A DNA stretch of 44,778 nt from an uncultured Clostridium sp. (GCA_900556135.1 USNR01000012.1:1-44778); one strand, 5' to 3'. Positions 7,354 to 17,126 are shown, counted from the stretch's first letter. Program-made: numbers and translations. Notes: generated by a model from the letters alone, not told the origin.

Positions 7354-10140
7354 ATGGAAGAAAAGAAAGACTATGGAAAAACATTAAACTTGCCTAAAAC
7401 AGATTTCCCTATGAGAGCAAGTTTACCAGAGAATGAACCTAAAATTCAAAAAGATATTTTTGAAAATGGTTTATATGAAAAAATGTTAAAGAAAAATGAA
7501 GGTCATACTCAATTTGTGTTACATGATGGACCTCCATATGCTAATGGAGAAATTCACACGGGTCATGCTTTGAATAAAATTTTAAAAGATACAATAGTAA
7601 GATATAAAAACCTAAAAGGATATTATACACCATACATTCCAGGGTTTGATACACATGGATTACCTACAGAAATAAAGGCAATAAATGCTTTAGGGTTAAA
7701 TAAAGATGATGCTGATGTAATTAAATTTAGAAATACTTGTAGGGATTTTGCAGCAAAGTATGCAAAATTACAAGCTGAAGGATTTAAAAGACTTGGAGTT
7801 TTAGGAGAATGGGATAATCCATACATTACTTTTAAACCTGAAATGGAAGCTAGACAAATAGGTGTATTTGGTTCTATGTATCATAAAGGATATATATATA
7901 AAGGATTGAAGCCTGTTTATTGGTGTACAGATTGCGAAACTGCTTTAGCAGAAGCTGAAATAGAATATGCAGATTCAAAAGCAACTTCTATATATGTAAA
8001 ATTCCCAGTTAAAGATGCTTTAGGTAAATTTGACGAAAAAGATACATATATGGTAATTTGGACAACAACTCCATGGACATTGCCAGGTAACATGGGAATT
8101 ACTGTTGGACCAGAGTTTGAATATAGCCTAGTAAAGACTAACAAAGATGGAAAAGAAGAATACTATGTTATAGCAAGCGAGCTAGTAGAAAAAGTAATGA
8201 AGATTGCAGAAATAGAAAACTATGAAGTTGTAAAAACATTAAAAGGAACAGATTTAGAGGGGATTTTATGCAATCATCCATTCCTAGATAGAACTTCTAG
8301 AGTTGTTTTAGGTAGCGAAGATACAGTTAATGTTGATTTAGTAGAAGGTACTGGTTTGGTTCACACAGCTCCTGGATATGGTAAGGAAGATTATTTGTGT
8401 GGATTGAAAAATAAGCTAGATATAGTAGTTACAGTTGATAGTAAGGGACATCAAACAGAAGAGGCTGGACCTTTTGCTGGAATGTTCTACGAGAAATCTA
8501 ACAAAGAAATTATAAAATATTTACAAGAGCATAATTATTTATTACAAAAACAAGAGCTTGTACACTCTTATCCACATTGTTGGAGATGTAAAAAGCCTAT
8601 AATATACAGAGCTACAGACCAATGGTTTGCATCTGTTGATGGCTTTAGAAAAGAAACTTTAGAGGCAATAAAAGGTGTTGAATGGATACCTGCATGGGGC
8701 GAAGAAAGAATTACAAACATGATTAAAGATAGAAACGATTGGTGTATTTCTAGACAACGTACATGGGGAGTTCCACTTCCAATATTCTATTGCGAGGATT
8801 GTGGACATGAATATGTAACTGATGAGAGCATAAAGAAAATTCAAGATATATTCAGAGAGAAGGGTTCTAATGCATGGTTTGAAATGGATGCTCATGAGTT
8901 AATGCCTGATGGATGTATTTGTGAAAAATGTGGTGGCAAGAAGTTTAGAAAAGAAACAGACATAATGGATGTTTGGTTTGATTCTGGTTCTACACATCAA
9001 AGTGTATTAGTAGAAAGAGGATTAAATTATCCTGCTGATTTATACTTGGAGGGAAGCGACCAATACAGAGGATGGTTCCAATCATCTTTATTAACATCTA
9101 TTGCTATGAATGGAATTGCTCCATATAAGCAAGTTTTAACACACGGATTTGTAACAGATGCTCAAGGCAGAAAAATGTCTAAATCTTTAGGAAATGGAAT
9201 TGCTCCACAAGAGGTTGTTGATGAGTATGGAGCAGATATATTAAGATTGTGGGTATTATCATCAGACTTCAAGTCAGATGTAAGTATGTCTAAAGATATA
9301 TTAAAACAGACTTCAGAAGTTTATAGAAAGATAAGAAATACTGCAAGATATATATTAGGTAACACATCAGACTTCGATCCAGATACAGATATGGTAGATT
9401 ATGAGAACCTAGAGGAAATTGATAAGTGGGCTTTAACAAGATTGAATAAATTAATTCATGATTGTACAGCAAACTTCGATAAATATGATTTCCATTTAGT
9501 ATATCGTGATATAAATCAATTCTGTGTTACAGATATGAGTAATTTCTATTTGGATATTATAAAAGATAGATTATATACTTCAAAAGTAAATTCAATTAAA
9601 AGACGTGCAGCACAAACTACAATGTATATAATACTTGATACTTTAGTTAAAATATTAACACCAATGATTCCGTTTACAGCTGAAGAAATTTGGAAATATA
9701 TGAAACATAATAAAGATGAGCAAGTAGAAAGTGCAATGCTTGTAAAATGGCCAGAAGAAAATCCTAAATATAATAATGAAGAAATTAGTACAAAGTGGGA
9801 CAGAATAATAAAACTAAAATCTGATGTTGCAAAAGAACTAGAAATAGCAAGAGCAGATAAAGTTATAGGACATTCTTTAAATGCAAAAGTTACACTATTT
9901 GCTAATGATGATGATTATGAATTTTTGAAAGAAAATGAAGAATTATTAACAATGGTATTCATAGTTTCTAAATTAGTAATAGAAAAGAATAGCAGAAAAG
10001 ATGAAGAAAAGATTGGCATAAAGATAGAACAAGCAGAAGGACAAAAATGTGAAAGATGTTGGATGTATAGTGAAACAGTAGGAGAGGATAAAGAAAATCC
10101 TACAATATGTCATAGATGCAGTGAAGCATTAAAAGAATAA
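7354..10140 (+). CDS. ileS: Isoleucyl-tRNA synthetase
   Basis: 928 aa, the usual length of the bacterial enzyme. It charges tRNA-Ile and edits mischarged valine. The class I signatures are visible: HTGH at 68-71 within PPYANGEIHTGHALNKILKD, and KMSKS near 607-611 in GRKMSKSLGNG. Between them lies the CP1 editing domain. The C-terminus ends in a zinc ribbon, CERC ... CHRC (Cys899, 902, 919, 922), typical of the eubacterial type. GGGAGG precedes the ATG. The gene is monocistronic, with a structured leader upstream and a hairpin downstream. Confidence 0.98.
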   Translation: MEEKKDYGKTLNLPKTDFPMRASLPENEPKIQKDIFENGLYEKMLKKNEGHTQFVLHDGPPYANGEIHTGHALNKILKDTIVRYKNLKGYYTPYIPGFDTHGLPTEIKAINALGLNKDDADVIKFRNTCRDFAAKYAKLQAEGFKRLGVLGEWDNPYITFKPEMEARQIGVFGSMYHKGYIYKGLKPVYWCTDCETALAEAEIEYADSKATSIYVKFPVKDALGKFDEKDTYMVIWTTTPWTLPGNMGITVGPEFEYSLVKTNKDGKEEYYVIASELVEKVMKIAEIENYEVVKTLKGTDLEGILCNHPFLDRTSRVVLGSEDTVNVDLVEGTGLVHTAPGYGKEDYLCGLKNKLDIVVTVDSKGHQTEEAGPFAGMFYEKSNKEIIKYLQEHNYLLQKQELVHSYPHCWRCKKPIIYRATDQWFASVDGFRKETLEAIKGVEWIPAWGEERITNMIKDRNDWCISRQRTWGVPLPIFYCEDCGHEYVTDESIKKIQDIFREKGSNAWFEMDAHELMPDGCICEKCGGKKFRKETDIMDVWFDSGSTHQSVLVERGLNYPADLYLEGSDQYRGWFQSSLLTSIAMNGIAPYKQVLTHGFVTDAQGRKMSKSLGNGIAPQEVVDEYGADILRLWVLSSDFKSDVSMSKDILKQTSEVYRKIRNTARYILGNTSDFDPDTDMVDYENLEEIDKWALTRLNKLIHDCTANFDKYDFHLVYRDINQFCVTDMSNFYLDIIKDRLYTSKVNSIKRRAAQTTMYIILDTLVKILTPMIPFTAEEIWKYMKHNKDEQVESAMLVKWPEENPKYNNEEISTKWDRIIKLKSDVAKELEIARADKVIGHSLNAKVTLFANDDDYEFLKENEELLTMVFIVSKLVIEKNSRKDEEKIGIKIEQAEGQKCERCWMYSETVGEDKENPTICHRCSEALKE

Positions 10141-10156
10141 GAGATAACCAGTGGAG

Positions 10157-10197
10157 ACGCTCCTTTTTGGCTGAAAAAAACAGCTAGAAAGGAGCGT
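10157..10197 (+). other. Strong hairpin after ileS without T run
   Basis: ACGCTCCTTT (10157-10166) pairs perfectly with AAAGGAGCGT (10188-10197), with an inner GCTG / CAGC stem around an A-rich loop. No T run follows, so it is not a simple terminator; it may be a 3' stabiliser or a small RNA. Confidence 0.5.
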
Positions 10198-10210
10198 ACA
10201 CATTGACTAA

Positions 10211-10251
10211 AAAAATAATTACAAAATTCTTGTAATTATGAGTTATTTTTT
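10211..10251 (+). terminator. Terminator whose 3' arm overlaps the next promoter
   Basis: Stem ATAATTACAA / TTGTAATTAT followed shortly by TTATTTTTT. Its right arm supplies the -35 (TTGTAA, 10230-10235) of a promoter with TATAAT at 10253-10258 after 17 bases. Confidence 0.7.
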
Positions 10252-10258
10252 GTATAAT
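10230..10258 (+). promoter_or_regulatory. Promoter of anchored metallopeptidase gene
   Basis: TTGTAA, 17-base spacer, TATAAT. The -35 lies inside the preceding terminator stem. Confidence 0.7.
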
Positions 10259-10303
10259 ATTTATGTATGAATTTGGACTAAGTTATGCGGTGAGGATTTT
10301 AAT

Positions 10304-11647
10304 ATGAGAAAAAATATCTTTTCTAAAATTTTTATAATTATATTAATAATAGTGGCTTTTTTTGCATATAGAAAATATGATTATAATTTTTATTCTAAGG
10401 GTGTTACGGGTTCTAAAAAAACATCATTTTCAAGAGACAGTAAAATTACTACTAATAAAAAGAAAAGTTATAAGGTGGAGAATAAAGACTACACTGATGC
10501 AATGTTTTTCAAAAAGATTGAAGTGAAGAAATATACACCATATAAAATTAGTTGCATGGTAAAAACTGAGAATGTAGAACAGTTTGAGGGAGAAGCCTTA
10601 GCAGGTGCTCAAATTGTTTTAAAAGGAACTGAAGAACATTCTGATGTTATATCTGGAACAAATGAATGGACTAAATTGGAGTTTTGCTTTAACTCGAAAT
10701 GCAATGAAAGTGTGGAAATTGGATTTAGACTTGGCGGAAATGATGAAAAAGCAAAGGGAATAGCATGGTTTTCAGACTTGCAAATTGAAGAAGGCTTCTT
10801 AAGTGATGATACAACGTGGAATTTTATATGTTTTGCATTTGATAATGTGGATGTTCAACTTGAAGGAAATCATATAACTGGTCAATTATCTAAAAATGAT
10901 ATTTATAATTTGAATGATTCTATGCGAAGATTAAAAGAAACACTTCCAGATCTTTGCGGAAATAAAATGCAAGTTGAATATACAATAATTGAAATACAAG
11001 ATCCAATTACATCTTTAACATATGATGAAGAAAATGGCTATTATGTAGGTGAAAAAGATATATACAATTTAGTGAAAAATTATATGAATGAGGCTGAGTA
11101 TGACCATGTTTTTGCTTATATAAAATTGCCTGACGAGGCTTTTATGACTAATGCAGATGTTACGAACTGGATTGGTTTAGGAAATATGCAATATTGCGGT
11201 AAGGGGTATTCTAATATAAGAGTGTCTGATACTAGTAGCCAAGATATTTACAGATATTCTTCAAGTAATAATTTCCCAGAGGAAGTTTTTATTCATGAGT
11301 TTTTACATACATTAGAGAGAAATGCACAAGAATATGGATATGAAATTCCAGAGTTACATAGTAGCAAGGATTATGGATATGAAGAGAGCAGAGTTGATGG
11401 ACTAAGAATTTGGTATGCTGATTATATGAATAAAAAAATAAATAGCAATGGAACATATATTGGATTACCAGAAGATATATACAAATATACACCAGCACAA
11501 GTAAGTGACTTTGAGTATTCTAGCAAACTAACTTTATTAGATGAGCCTAAAAATATAGTGGAAACAATAAGAAGCATATTAGCTAGAGTGGAGCAATTGT
11601 TTAATAGAAAAGAGCAAAATATAGAAATAAAAGGAATAGCGGAATAA
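10304..11647 (+). CDS. Membrane-anchored putative zinc metallopeptidase with carbohydrate-binding-like domain
   Basis: 447 aa. A membrane anchor (about residues 6-21) and a basic Ser/Lys linker are followed by a beta-rich domain (about 65-170; KYTPYKISCMVKT ... GIAWFSDLQIEEG) resembling CenC-type carbohydrate-binding modules. The second half contains EVFIHEFLHTLE with H331, E332 and H335, the HEXXH zinc-peptidase signature; a third ligand is likely in the downstream ESRVDGLRIWYADYM region. I do not recognise a named family. It should act outside the membrane. It lies 19 bp before queA but has its own promoter. The peptidase call rests on the motif alone. Confidence 0.65.
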   Translation: MRKNIFSKIFIIILIIVAFFAYRKYDYNFYSKGVTGSKKTSFSRDSKITTNKKKSYKVENKDYTDAMFFKKIEVKKYTPYKISCMVKTENVEQFEGEALAGAQIVLKGTEEHSDVISGTNEWTKLEFCFNSKCNESVEIGFRLGGNDEKAKGIAWFSDLQIEEGFLSDDTTWNFICFAFDNVDVQLEGNHITGQLSKNDIYNLNDSMRRLKETLPDLCGNKMQVEYTIIEIQDPITSLTYDEENGYYVGEKDIYNLVKNYMNEAEYDHVFAYIKLPDEAFMTNADVTNWIGLGNMQYCGKGYSNIRVSDTSSQDIYRYSSSNNFPEEVFIHEFLHTLERNAQEYGYEIPELHSSKDYGYEESRVDGLRIWYADYMNKKINSNGTYIGLPEDIYKYTPAQVSDFEYSSKLTLLDEPKNIVETIRSILARVEQLFNRKEQNIEIKGIAE

Positions 11648-11666
11648 AAAGAAAGGAAGTAGAAAA

Positions 11667-12689
11667 ATGAAGGTATCAGATTTTTATTATGATTTACCAA
11701 AAGAATTGATTGCACAGGTACCTATAGAAAAAAGAGATGAATCTAGATTATTAATATTGGATAAGTCTACAGGAGAGATTATACATAAAACATTTAAAGA
11801 TATTATAGATTACCTTGAACCAGGGGATTGTTTGGTTAGAAATAATACAAAAGTTATCCCAGCAAGGATATATGGAAAGAAAGAAACAGGAGCTAATGTA
11901 GAGTTCTTATTACTTAATAATATAAATGGAGATATATGGGAATGTATAGTTCGTCCAGGCAATAAATTACATATTGGAACAAAGGTTATATTTGGAGAAG
12001 GCTTATTAGAAGCTGAGATTTTGGATATTATGCCAGGTGGAACAAGAAAGGTATTATTTAAATATGAAGGAATATTTAATGAGATATTAGATAAAATTGG
12101 ATTAATGCCACTGCCTCCATATATACATGAAGAATTGAAAGATAAAGATAGATATCAAACTGTATATGCAAAATATAATGGTTCAGCAGCAGCTCCAACA
12201 GCAGGGCTTCATTTTACAGATGAATTGTTAGAAAAGATAAAAGCTAAAGGTGTGGATATAGCAAATGTAACTTTACATGTGGGAATTGGAACTTTTAGAC
12301 CAGTTAAAGAAGAAAATGTAGAAGAACATGCTATGCATTCAGAACATTTTTATATAAAACAAGAAGATGCAGATAAAATTAATAAAGCAAAGAAGGAAGG
12401 GCATAGAGTTATAGCAGTAGGAACAACATCTTGCAGAGTATTAGAAACAATAGCAGATGATAATGGATTTGTAAAAGAAACAGAGGGAGATACAAAGATA
12501 TTTATTTATCCAGGATACAAATTTAGATGTTTAAATAGCTTAATAACCAATTTCCATTTGCCAGAGTCAACTTTGCTAATGTTAGTGTCTGCACTAGCAG
12601 GAAGAGAAAATATTATGAAGGCATATAAAGAGGCAGTTGATTTAAAATATAGATTTTTTAGTTTTGGAGATGCTATGTTAATTAAATAA
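11667..12689 (+). CDS. queA: S-adenosylmethionine:tRNA ribosyltransferase-isomerase (QueA)
   Basis: 340 aa, normal length. It transfers and isomerises the ribosyl part of S-adenosylmethionine onto 7-aminomethyl-7-deazaguanine in tRNA, giving epoxyqueuosine. Recognised by YDLPKELIAQVPIEKRDESRL at the start, the central TAGLHFT motif, TLHVGIGTFRPV and the end ITNFHLPESTLLMLVSAL. AAAGGAAG precedes the ATG. tgt follows 32 bp downstream, the usual queuosine pair; upstream preQ1 genes are not in this window, so preQ1 may be imported or made elsewhere. Confidence 0.97.
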   Translation: MKVSDFYYDLPKELIAQVPIEKRDESRLLILDKSTGEIIHKTFKDIIDYLEPGDCLVRNNTKVIPARIYGKKETGANVEFLLLNNINGDIWECIVRPGNKLHIGTKVIFGEGLLEAEILDIMPGGTRKVLFKYEGIFNEILDKIGLMPLPPYIHEELKDKDRYQTVYAKYNGSAAAPTAGLHFTDELLEKIKAKGVDIANVTLHVGIGTFRPVKEENVEEHAMHSEHFYIKQEDADKINKAKKEGHRVIAVGTTSCRVLETIADDNGFVKETEGDTKIFIYPGYKFRCLNSLITNFHLPESTLLMLVSALAGRENIMKAYKEAVDLKYRFFSFGDAMLIK

Positions 12690-12721
12690 AATATAAAAAT
12701 TGATAAGAAAGAGGAATTAAA

Positions 12722-13846
12722 ATGAAACCAGCAGTAACATATGAATTATTACATGAAGATAAAAATACTGGGGCTAGAAGGGGAATTGTCCATACACCAC
12801 ATGGTGATATACAAACACCAGTATTTATGCCAGTTGGAACACAAGCAACAGTAAAATCAATGACACCAGAAGAATTAAAAGAAATAGGTGCTCAAATTAT
12901 ATTATCAAATACATATCACTTATACTTAAGACCAGGACAAGATATTGTTAAGGAAGCAGGAGGACTTCATAACTTTATGAAATGGGACAGGCCAATACTT
13001 ACTGATAGTGGCGGATTTCAGGTTTTTAGCTTAGGAGATTTAAGAACAATATCAGAAGAGGGTGTTGAATTTAAGTCACATTTAGATGGAAGTAAATTAT
13101 TCTTCTCTCCTGAAAGTGTAATGAAAACTGAAGAAGATTTAGGTGCTGATATAATAATGGCTTTTGACGAATGTTGCCCATATCCATCAACATATGAGTA
13201 TACAAAAAATTCTATGGAAAGAACAACTAGATGGGCTAAACGTTGTAAAGAAGCTCATGTTACAGAAAACCAAGCACTTTTTGGAATAATTCAGGGAGGA
13301 TTCTATGAGGACTTACGAAAAAAGAGTGCGGAAGATTTGATAGAATTAGATTTACCCGGGTATGCTATAGGTGGAATTAGTGTAGGAGAGCCTAAGGAAG
13401 AATTTTTGAAATTGTTAAGATATACTACTCCATTAATGCCAGCAAATAAGCCTAGATATCTTATGGGAGTTGGCTCGCCAGATTATTTAATAGAAGCTGC
13501 GCTTGCAGGAATTGATATGTGTGATTGTGTATTACCAACTAGAATTGCAAGAAATGGAACAGCAATGACATGGAATGGAAAAGTTGTGGTTAGAAATGCT
13601 ACATATGAAAGAGATTTTTCTCCTTTAGATGAAGAGTGTGATTGCTATACATGTAGAAATTATACCAAAGCTTATATTAGACATTTGGTAAAAACTAAAG
13701 AAATATTAGGAACTAGATTATTATCAATTCATAATTTGTATTTCTTGACTAAATTAATGGAAAGAGTTAGAATGGAAATAGAGAATGATAACCTATTAAA
13801 TTTCAGAAATGAGTTTTATAAAAAATATGGTTATACAAAAGAATAA
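12722..13846 (+). CDS. tgt: tRNA-guanine transglycosylase
   Basis: 374 aa, normal length. It exchanges guanine-34 of GUN-anticodon tRNAs for preQ1. Visible are the substrate-binding DSGGFQVFSLG, GGISVGEP, GVGSPDYL, the catalytic Asp region IDMCDCVLPTRIARNGT, and the zinc site with three Cys and a His (CDCYTCRNYTKAYIRHL). It supplies the substrate for QueA, encoded just upstream, so both should be in one operon. A close AAAGGAGG before 13862 suggests read-through into the next gene. Confidence 0.98.
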   Translation: MKPAVTYELLHEDKNTGARRGIVHTPHGDIQTPVFMPVGTQATVKSMTPEELKEIGAQIILSNTYHLYLRPGQDIVKEAGGLHNFMKWDRPILTDSGGFQVFSLGDLRTISEEGVEFKSHLDGSKLFFSPESVMKTEEDLGADIIMAFDECCPYPSTYEYTKNSMERTTRWAKRCKEAHVTENQALFGIIQGGFYEDLRKKSAEDLIELDLPGYAIGGISVGEPKEEFLKLLRYTTPLMPANKPRYLMGVGSPDYLIEAALAGIDMCDCVLPTRIARNGTAMTWNGKVVVRNATYERDFSPLDEECDCYTCRNYTKAYIRHLVKTKEILGTRLLSIHNLYFLTKLMERVRMEIENDNLLNFRNEFYKKYGYTKE

Positions 13847-13861
13847 AAGGAGGAAGATTTA

Positions 13862-15427
13862 ATGAATGTAATAGGAACGCCAGAGAGTACTTTTGAAAAG
13901 GAAAAAAGTATGAAAATAATAAAGATAATAATAATAATGTTGGTACTATTACTTATAATATCTATAGGAATTGTAATAGGTATATATTATTTACAATCTA
14001 AGGAATTTAAAGTTTCAATAGATGGAAAGAATAGAAGTAATATTGGAGAAGACGTTTTTGTTATACAAGATGGAAAGGTATATGTTTCTATAAAAGATAT
14101 AGCACAATATCTAAATTATACTGCTTATAATGGTGGATATGGAGGAAATGATAAGTATTCGGAAAATACAACAAGTTGTTATTTGCAAAACACTAACGAA
14201 ACAGTTACTTATTCACTTAATTCAACATCAATATACAAATCTATAATATCAGAAAAAACATCAGAAAATAGCTCCCAAAATGCAAATATAAATAGTTTGG
14301 CTGTGGCTAATTCGGATTTTGAATATTTTACATTGTCAGAACCTGTCAAAATGATAAATAGTAAACTATATACAACCTTAGAAGGAATAGCAACAGGATG
14401 CAATGTTTATGCAAATTATAATGAAAAAAACAATGCTGTAGTTATATACACGTTGCCTACTATAATTAGTAGTTATGCAAATACTATTCAAGATATGGCA
14501 ATAGCAGATGAGGATGCAATTTTTAGTAATAAGAAGGCTATTTTATATGATTTAGTTGTAGTAAAAAATGAGAACAATAAATATGGTGTAGTTGGAACTG
14601 ATGGACAAGAAATATTAGGAAAGAAATATGCTTATATCAAATTTACTGAAGCAACACAAGAATTTATTGTACTAACAGATGAAGGAAAAGTAGGTATAAT
14701 TTCTAAAGATGGAACTACAAGAATAAAGCCAGATTATGATGAAATAAAATTGATAGATAAAGAAAGCGAATTATATTTAGTATCAAATAATAAAAAATAT
14801 GGTGTTATTAATAGAAATGATAAAAAAATAATATACCTAGAATATGATGCAATTGGTATAGATTCAACAAAGTTTGAAAGTGACAACATTAAAAATCAGT
14901 ATATATTATATGATAACTGCATCCCTGTACAAAAAGGCGGAAAATGGGGATTAATGGATAAAAACGGAGCAACAATATGTGATTTACAATTTGATGAAAT
15001 TGGATGCATAGTTGGAACATCAAACTCTAAAATGGCAAATAACCTATTGCTTATTCCAGAGTATGAGGGAATTGTTGTAGGAAAAGATAAGTTATATGGT
15101 TTAATAAATTCATCAGGTCAAACATTAATTCCAATAGCTGTTTCAGATATGTATTCTATAACAAATGCAAATGAAGAAACATATTATTTGACTTATGAAA
15201 AAAATACAATGAATGTTATTGACTATTTAAGAGATACACTAAAAATTGAACCAGTAGATAAGAGTGTGTCTAATAATACAAAGGGAAATGTTTTAGTAGA
15301 TAATAACAACACACAAGCAGACGATAATTCACAAACAAATACTGAACAAAATGAAAATCAAAACAATAATGCAAATGTAAGTGTAAGTCAATCTGACAAT
15401 TCAGATAGCAATGTGGAAAATCATTAA
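13862..15427 (+). CDS. Anchored WG-repeat protein with copper amine oxidase-like N-domain
   Basis: 521 aa. A short cytoplasmic start, a membrane helix (about residues 20-41), then an extracytoplasmic region. Residues 50-80 (VFVIQDGKVYVSIKDIAQYLNY) resemble the copper-amine-oxidase N-terminal-like stalk domain of clostridial surface proteins. From about 240 onward there are at least four WG-type beta repeats (NKYGVVGTDG, GKVGIISKDG, KKYGVINRND, GKWGLMDKNG, KLYGLINSSG). The last 60 residues are Asn/Gln/Ser-rich and disordered. AAAGGAGGAAG lies at the right distance for the ATG at 13862; an alternative ATG at 13910 has none. It sits between tgt and yajC. Function unknown, probably envelope-related. 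Confidence 0.8.
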   Translation: MNVIGTPESTFEKEKSMKIIKIIIIMLVLLLIISIGIVIGIYYLQSKEFKVSIDGKNRSNIGEDVFVIQDGKVYVSIKDIAQYLNYTAYNGGYGGNDKYSENTTSCYLQNTNETVTYSLNSTSIYKSIISEKTSENSSQNANINSLAVANSDFEYFTLSEPVKMINSKLYTTLEGIATGCNVYANYNEKNNAVVIYTLPTIISSYANTIQDMAIADEDAIFSNKKAILYDLVVVKNENNKYGVVGTDGQEILGKKYAYIKFTEATQEFIVLTDEGKVGIISKDGTTRIKPDYDEIKLIDKESELYLVSNNKKYGVINRNDKKIIYLEYDAIGIDSTKFESDNIKNQYILYDNCIPVQKGGKWGLMDKNGATICDLQFDEIGCIVGTSNSKMANNLLLIPEYEGIVVGKDKLYGLINSSGQTLIPIAVSDMYSITNANEETYYLTYEKNTMNVIDYLRDTLKIEPVDKSVSNNTKGNVLVDNNNTQADDNSQTNTEQNENQNNNANVSVSQSDNSDSNVENH

Positions 15428-15464
15428 TATAAAAGATAATCAACAATAAAAGGAGACAAATATT

Positions 15465-15788
15465 ATGGAACTTGTTCAAACTATAGTAACAATAATCATT
15501 ATATTATTAATATTTTGGGTGGCTGATAGCCAAAGGAAAAATCAAAATAAAAAGTTAAAAGAAGTACAAGATAATGTAAAAGTTGATGACGAAATAATAA
15601 CATATTCAGGATTATCAGGAAAAATTTCAAAAGTAATGGATGATAAAGTTGTTATTAAAGCAAATCCTAGTGGTGTAGAAATATCTATAGAAAAGTGGGC
15701 TATTGCAGGAGTTAATGAACAATACATGAAAAAAGATAGCAAAAAAACTGATGGTAAAAAGACAGCCGAATCTGAGGATGAAAAGTAA
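15465..15788 (+). CDS. yajC: Preprotein translocase accessory subunit YajC
   Basis: 107 aa. One N-terminal membrane helix (about residues 4-20) followed by the characteristic small domain with QRKNQNKKLKEVQDNVKVDDEI and SGLSGKISKVMDDKVVIKANPSGVEISIEKWAI, and a Lys/Asp/Glu-rich tail. YajC associates with SecDF near the SecYEG channel. The position after tgt and before secD is the classic order (queA-tgt-yajC-secD-secF). RBS AAAGGAGA upstream. Assignment is firm. Confidence 0.95.
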   Translation: MELVQTIVTIIIILLIFWVADSQRKNQNKKLKEVQDNVKVDDEIITYSGLSGKISKVMDDKVVIKANPSGVEISIEKWAIAGVNEQYMKKDSKKTDGKKTAESEDEK

Positions 15789-15828
15789 AAACTAAAATAT
15801 TAAATTTCATATTATGAATCATAAAAGA

Positions 15829-15872
15829 AAATCTAAGTAATATAATTGAATATAATTACTTAGATTTTTTTT
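15829..15872 (+). terminator. Terminator after yajC, abutting the next ribosome site
   Basis: Stem AAATCTAAGTAA / TTACTTAGATTT and a run of eight T, immediately followed by GGAGG of the next gene. Read-through or attenuation must set expression of the TIGR04086 gene, as no separate promoter is evident. Confidence 0.8.
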
Positions 15873-15883
15873 GGAGGTTTATT

Positions 15884-16282
15884 ATGAAAAAGATCATGAA
15901 TGAAAAAGATAATAATAAAGAAGAAAATAATTTTGTAAAAATCATCAAAGGTAGTCTAATTGCAATAATATTAACCATTATAATGTTACTTATATTTTCT
16001 GTAATATTAACATATACTAATGTAAAGGAAAGTACTTCAACACCAGTGATTTTTGGTATAATGACAATTAGTATAATTATTGGAAGTATTATAAGTGTTA
16101 GAAAAGTAAAAAAGAACGGATTAGTTAATGGAGCTATAGTTGGTGGAATATATATATTAATTATTTATATATTATCAAGTGTTTTTGCAACTACATTTGG
16201 ATTGAATTTGCAAGCAATACTTATGATTATATTTGCAATTCTTGCTGGAGTCTTGGGTGGAATAATAGGTGTAAATATATAA
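15884..16282 (+). CDS. TIGR04086-family four-helix membrane protein
   Basis: 132 aa, about four membrane helices (residues 22-45, 52-70, 85-105, 108-130) after a charged start. The Gly-rich helices (GAIVGGIYILIIYIL, ILAGVLGGIIGVNI) and the position next to yajC match the TIGR04086 membrane family common in Clostridia, whose function is not known. RBS GGAGG lies right after the terminator T run. The context suggests an envelope or secretion link; I see no catalytic motif. Confidence 0.75.
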   Translation: MKKIMNEKDNNKEENNFVKIIKGSLIAIILTIIMLLIFSVILTYTNVKESTSTPVIFGIMTISIIIGSIISVRKVKKNGLVNGAIVGGIYILIIYILSSVFATTFGLNLQAILMIIFAILAGVLGGIIGVNI

Positions 16283-16370
16283 TAGGGATGAAAATTGATA
16301 GTAATGTATAACTAAATTTTTCTGGAATATTAAAAAAATAGGAAAAATAAGAAAAAAATCCCAGAAATGG

Positions 16371-16399
16371 TTGATATTTTTTTATATTTGGGGTAAAAT
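16371..16399 (+). promoter_or_regulatory. Promoter of HD-domain gene (and possibly secDF)
   Basis: TTGATA (16371-16376), 17-base spacer, TAAAAT (16394-16399). The region 16283-16444 holds nothing else that I can recognise. Confidence 0.65.
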
Positions 16400-16444
16400 C
16401 TAAAAGTACATTAAATAGGTAATTACGTAAGAAAGGAGCTTTTT

Positions 16445-17104
16445 ATGGTAAGCTTTGAAGATGTTAAAAATAATGAAGAGATTAATAATTTAATTTTTAG
16501 TTCTCAAAAGCAACTAAACGCTTTAGGCTATACTGAGCATTCAATGAGACATATTACAATTGTATCTAATAGAGCAGCATCTTTATTAGAAAAACTAGGA
16601 TATGATGAGCACAGGATAGAACTTGCAAGGATAGCAGGATATATGCATGATATTGGAAATGTTGTTAATAGAACAGACCATGCACACTCTGGTGCAATCT
16701 TGGCATATCAAATTCTTAAGAAAATGGGAATGGCCATACAAGATAGAACAGAGATTATGATGGCTATAGGAAATCATGATGAAGCCACAGGCACAGCAGT
16801 AAGTGATATATCAGCAGCTTTAATATTGGCAGACAAGTCTGATGTGCACAGAGATAGAGTTGTAAATCAAAATATGTCAACATTTGATAAACACGACAAG
16901 GTAAATTATGCAGTTACTGATGCAGATTTTAGCTTAGATGTAGAAGAAAGAAAAGTGACATTAAATTTAAAAATAGATACTCAAATTTGTCCTGTTTTAG
17001 ATTATTTCGAAATATTTATGGATAGAACTATGATGAGTAAATATGCAGCTAAATACTTGAATTTATGGTATGAATTAATAATAAATGGTACAAAGTTGTT
17101 GTAA
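16445..17104 (+). CDS. HD-domain phosphohydrolase
   Basis: 219 aa. Metal-binding residues of the HD superfamily are visible: HSMRHI near residue 30, the MHDIG motif (HD pair), HAHSG and NHDEATG, then LADKSDVHRDRV. The family hydrolyses phosphate esters or nucleotides, often signalling nucleotides; the substrate here is unknown. The C-terminal third (VNYAVTDADFSLDVEERKVTLNLKI) resembles a regulatory beta domain seen in clostridial members encoded just before secD. RBS AAAGGAG upstream; secD follows after 22 bp with GTG start, so both are likely one operon. Confidence 0.85.
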   Translation: MVSFEDVKNNEEINNLIFSSQKQLNALGYTEHSMRHITIVSNRAASLLEKLGYDEHRIELARIAGYMHDIGNVVNRTDHAHSGAILAYQILKKMGMAIQDRTEIMMAIGNHDEATGTAVSDISAALILADKSDVHRDRVVNQNMSTFDKHDKVNYAVTDADFSLDVEERKVTLNLKIDTQICPVLDYFEIFMDRTMMSKYAAKYLNLWYELIINGTKLL

Positions 17105-17126
17105 TATATATTAGGAGGAATTAAAA

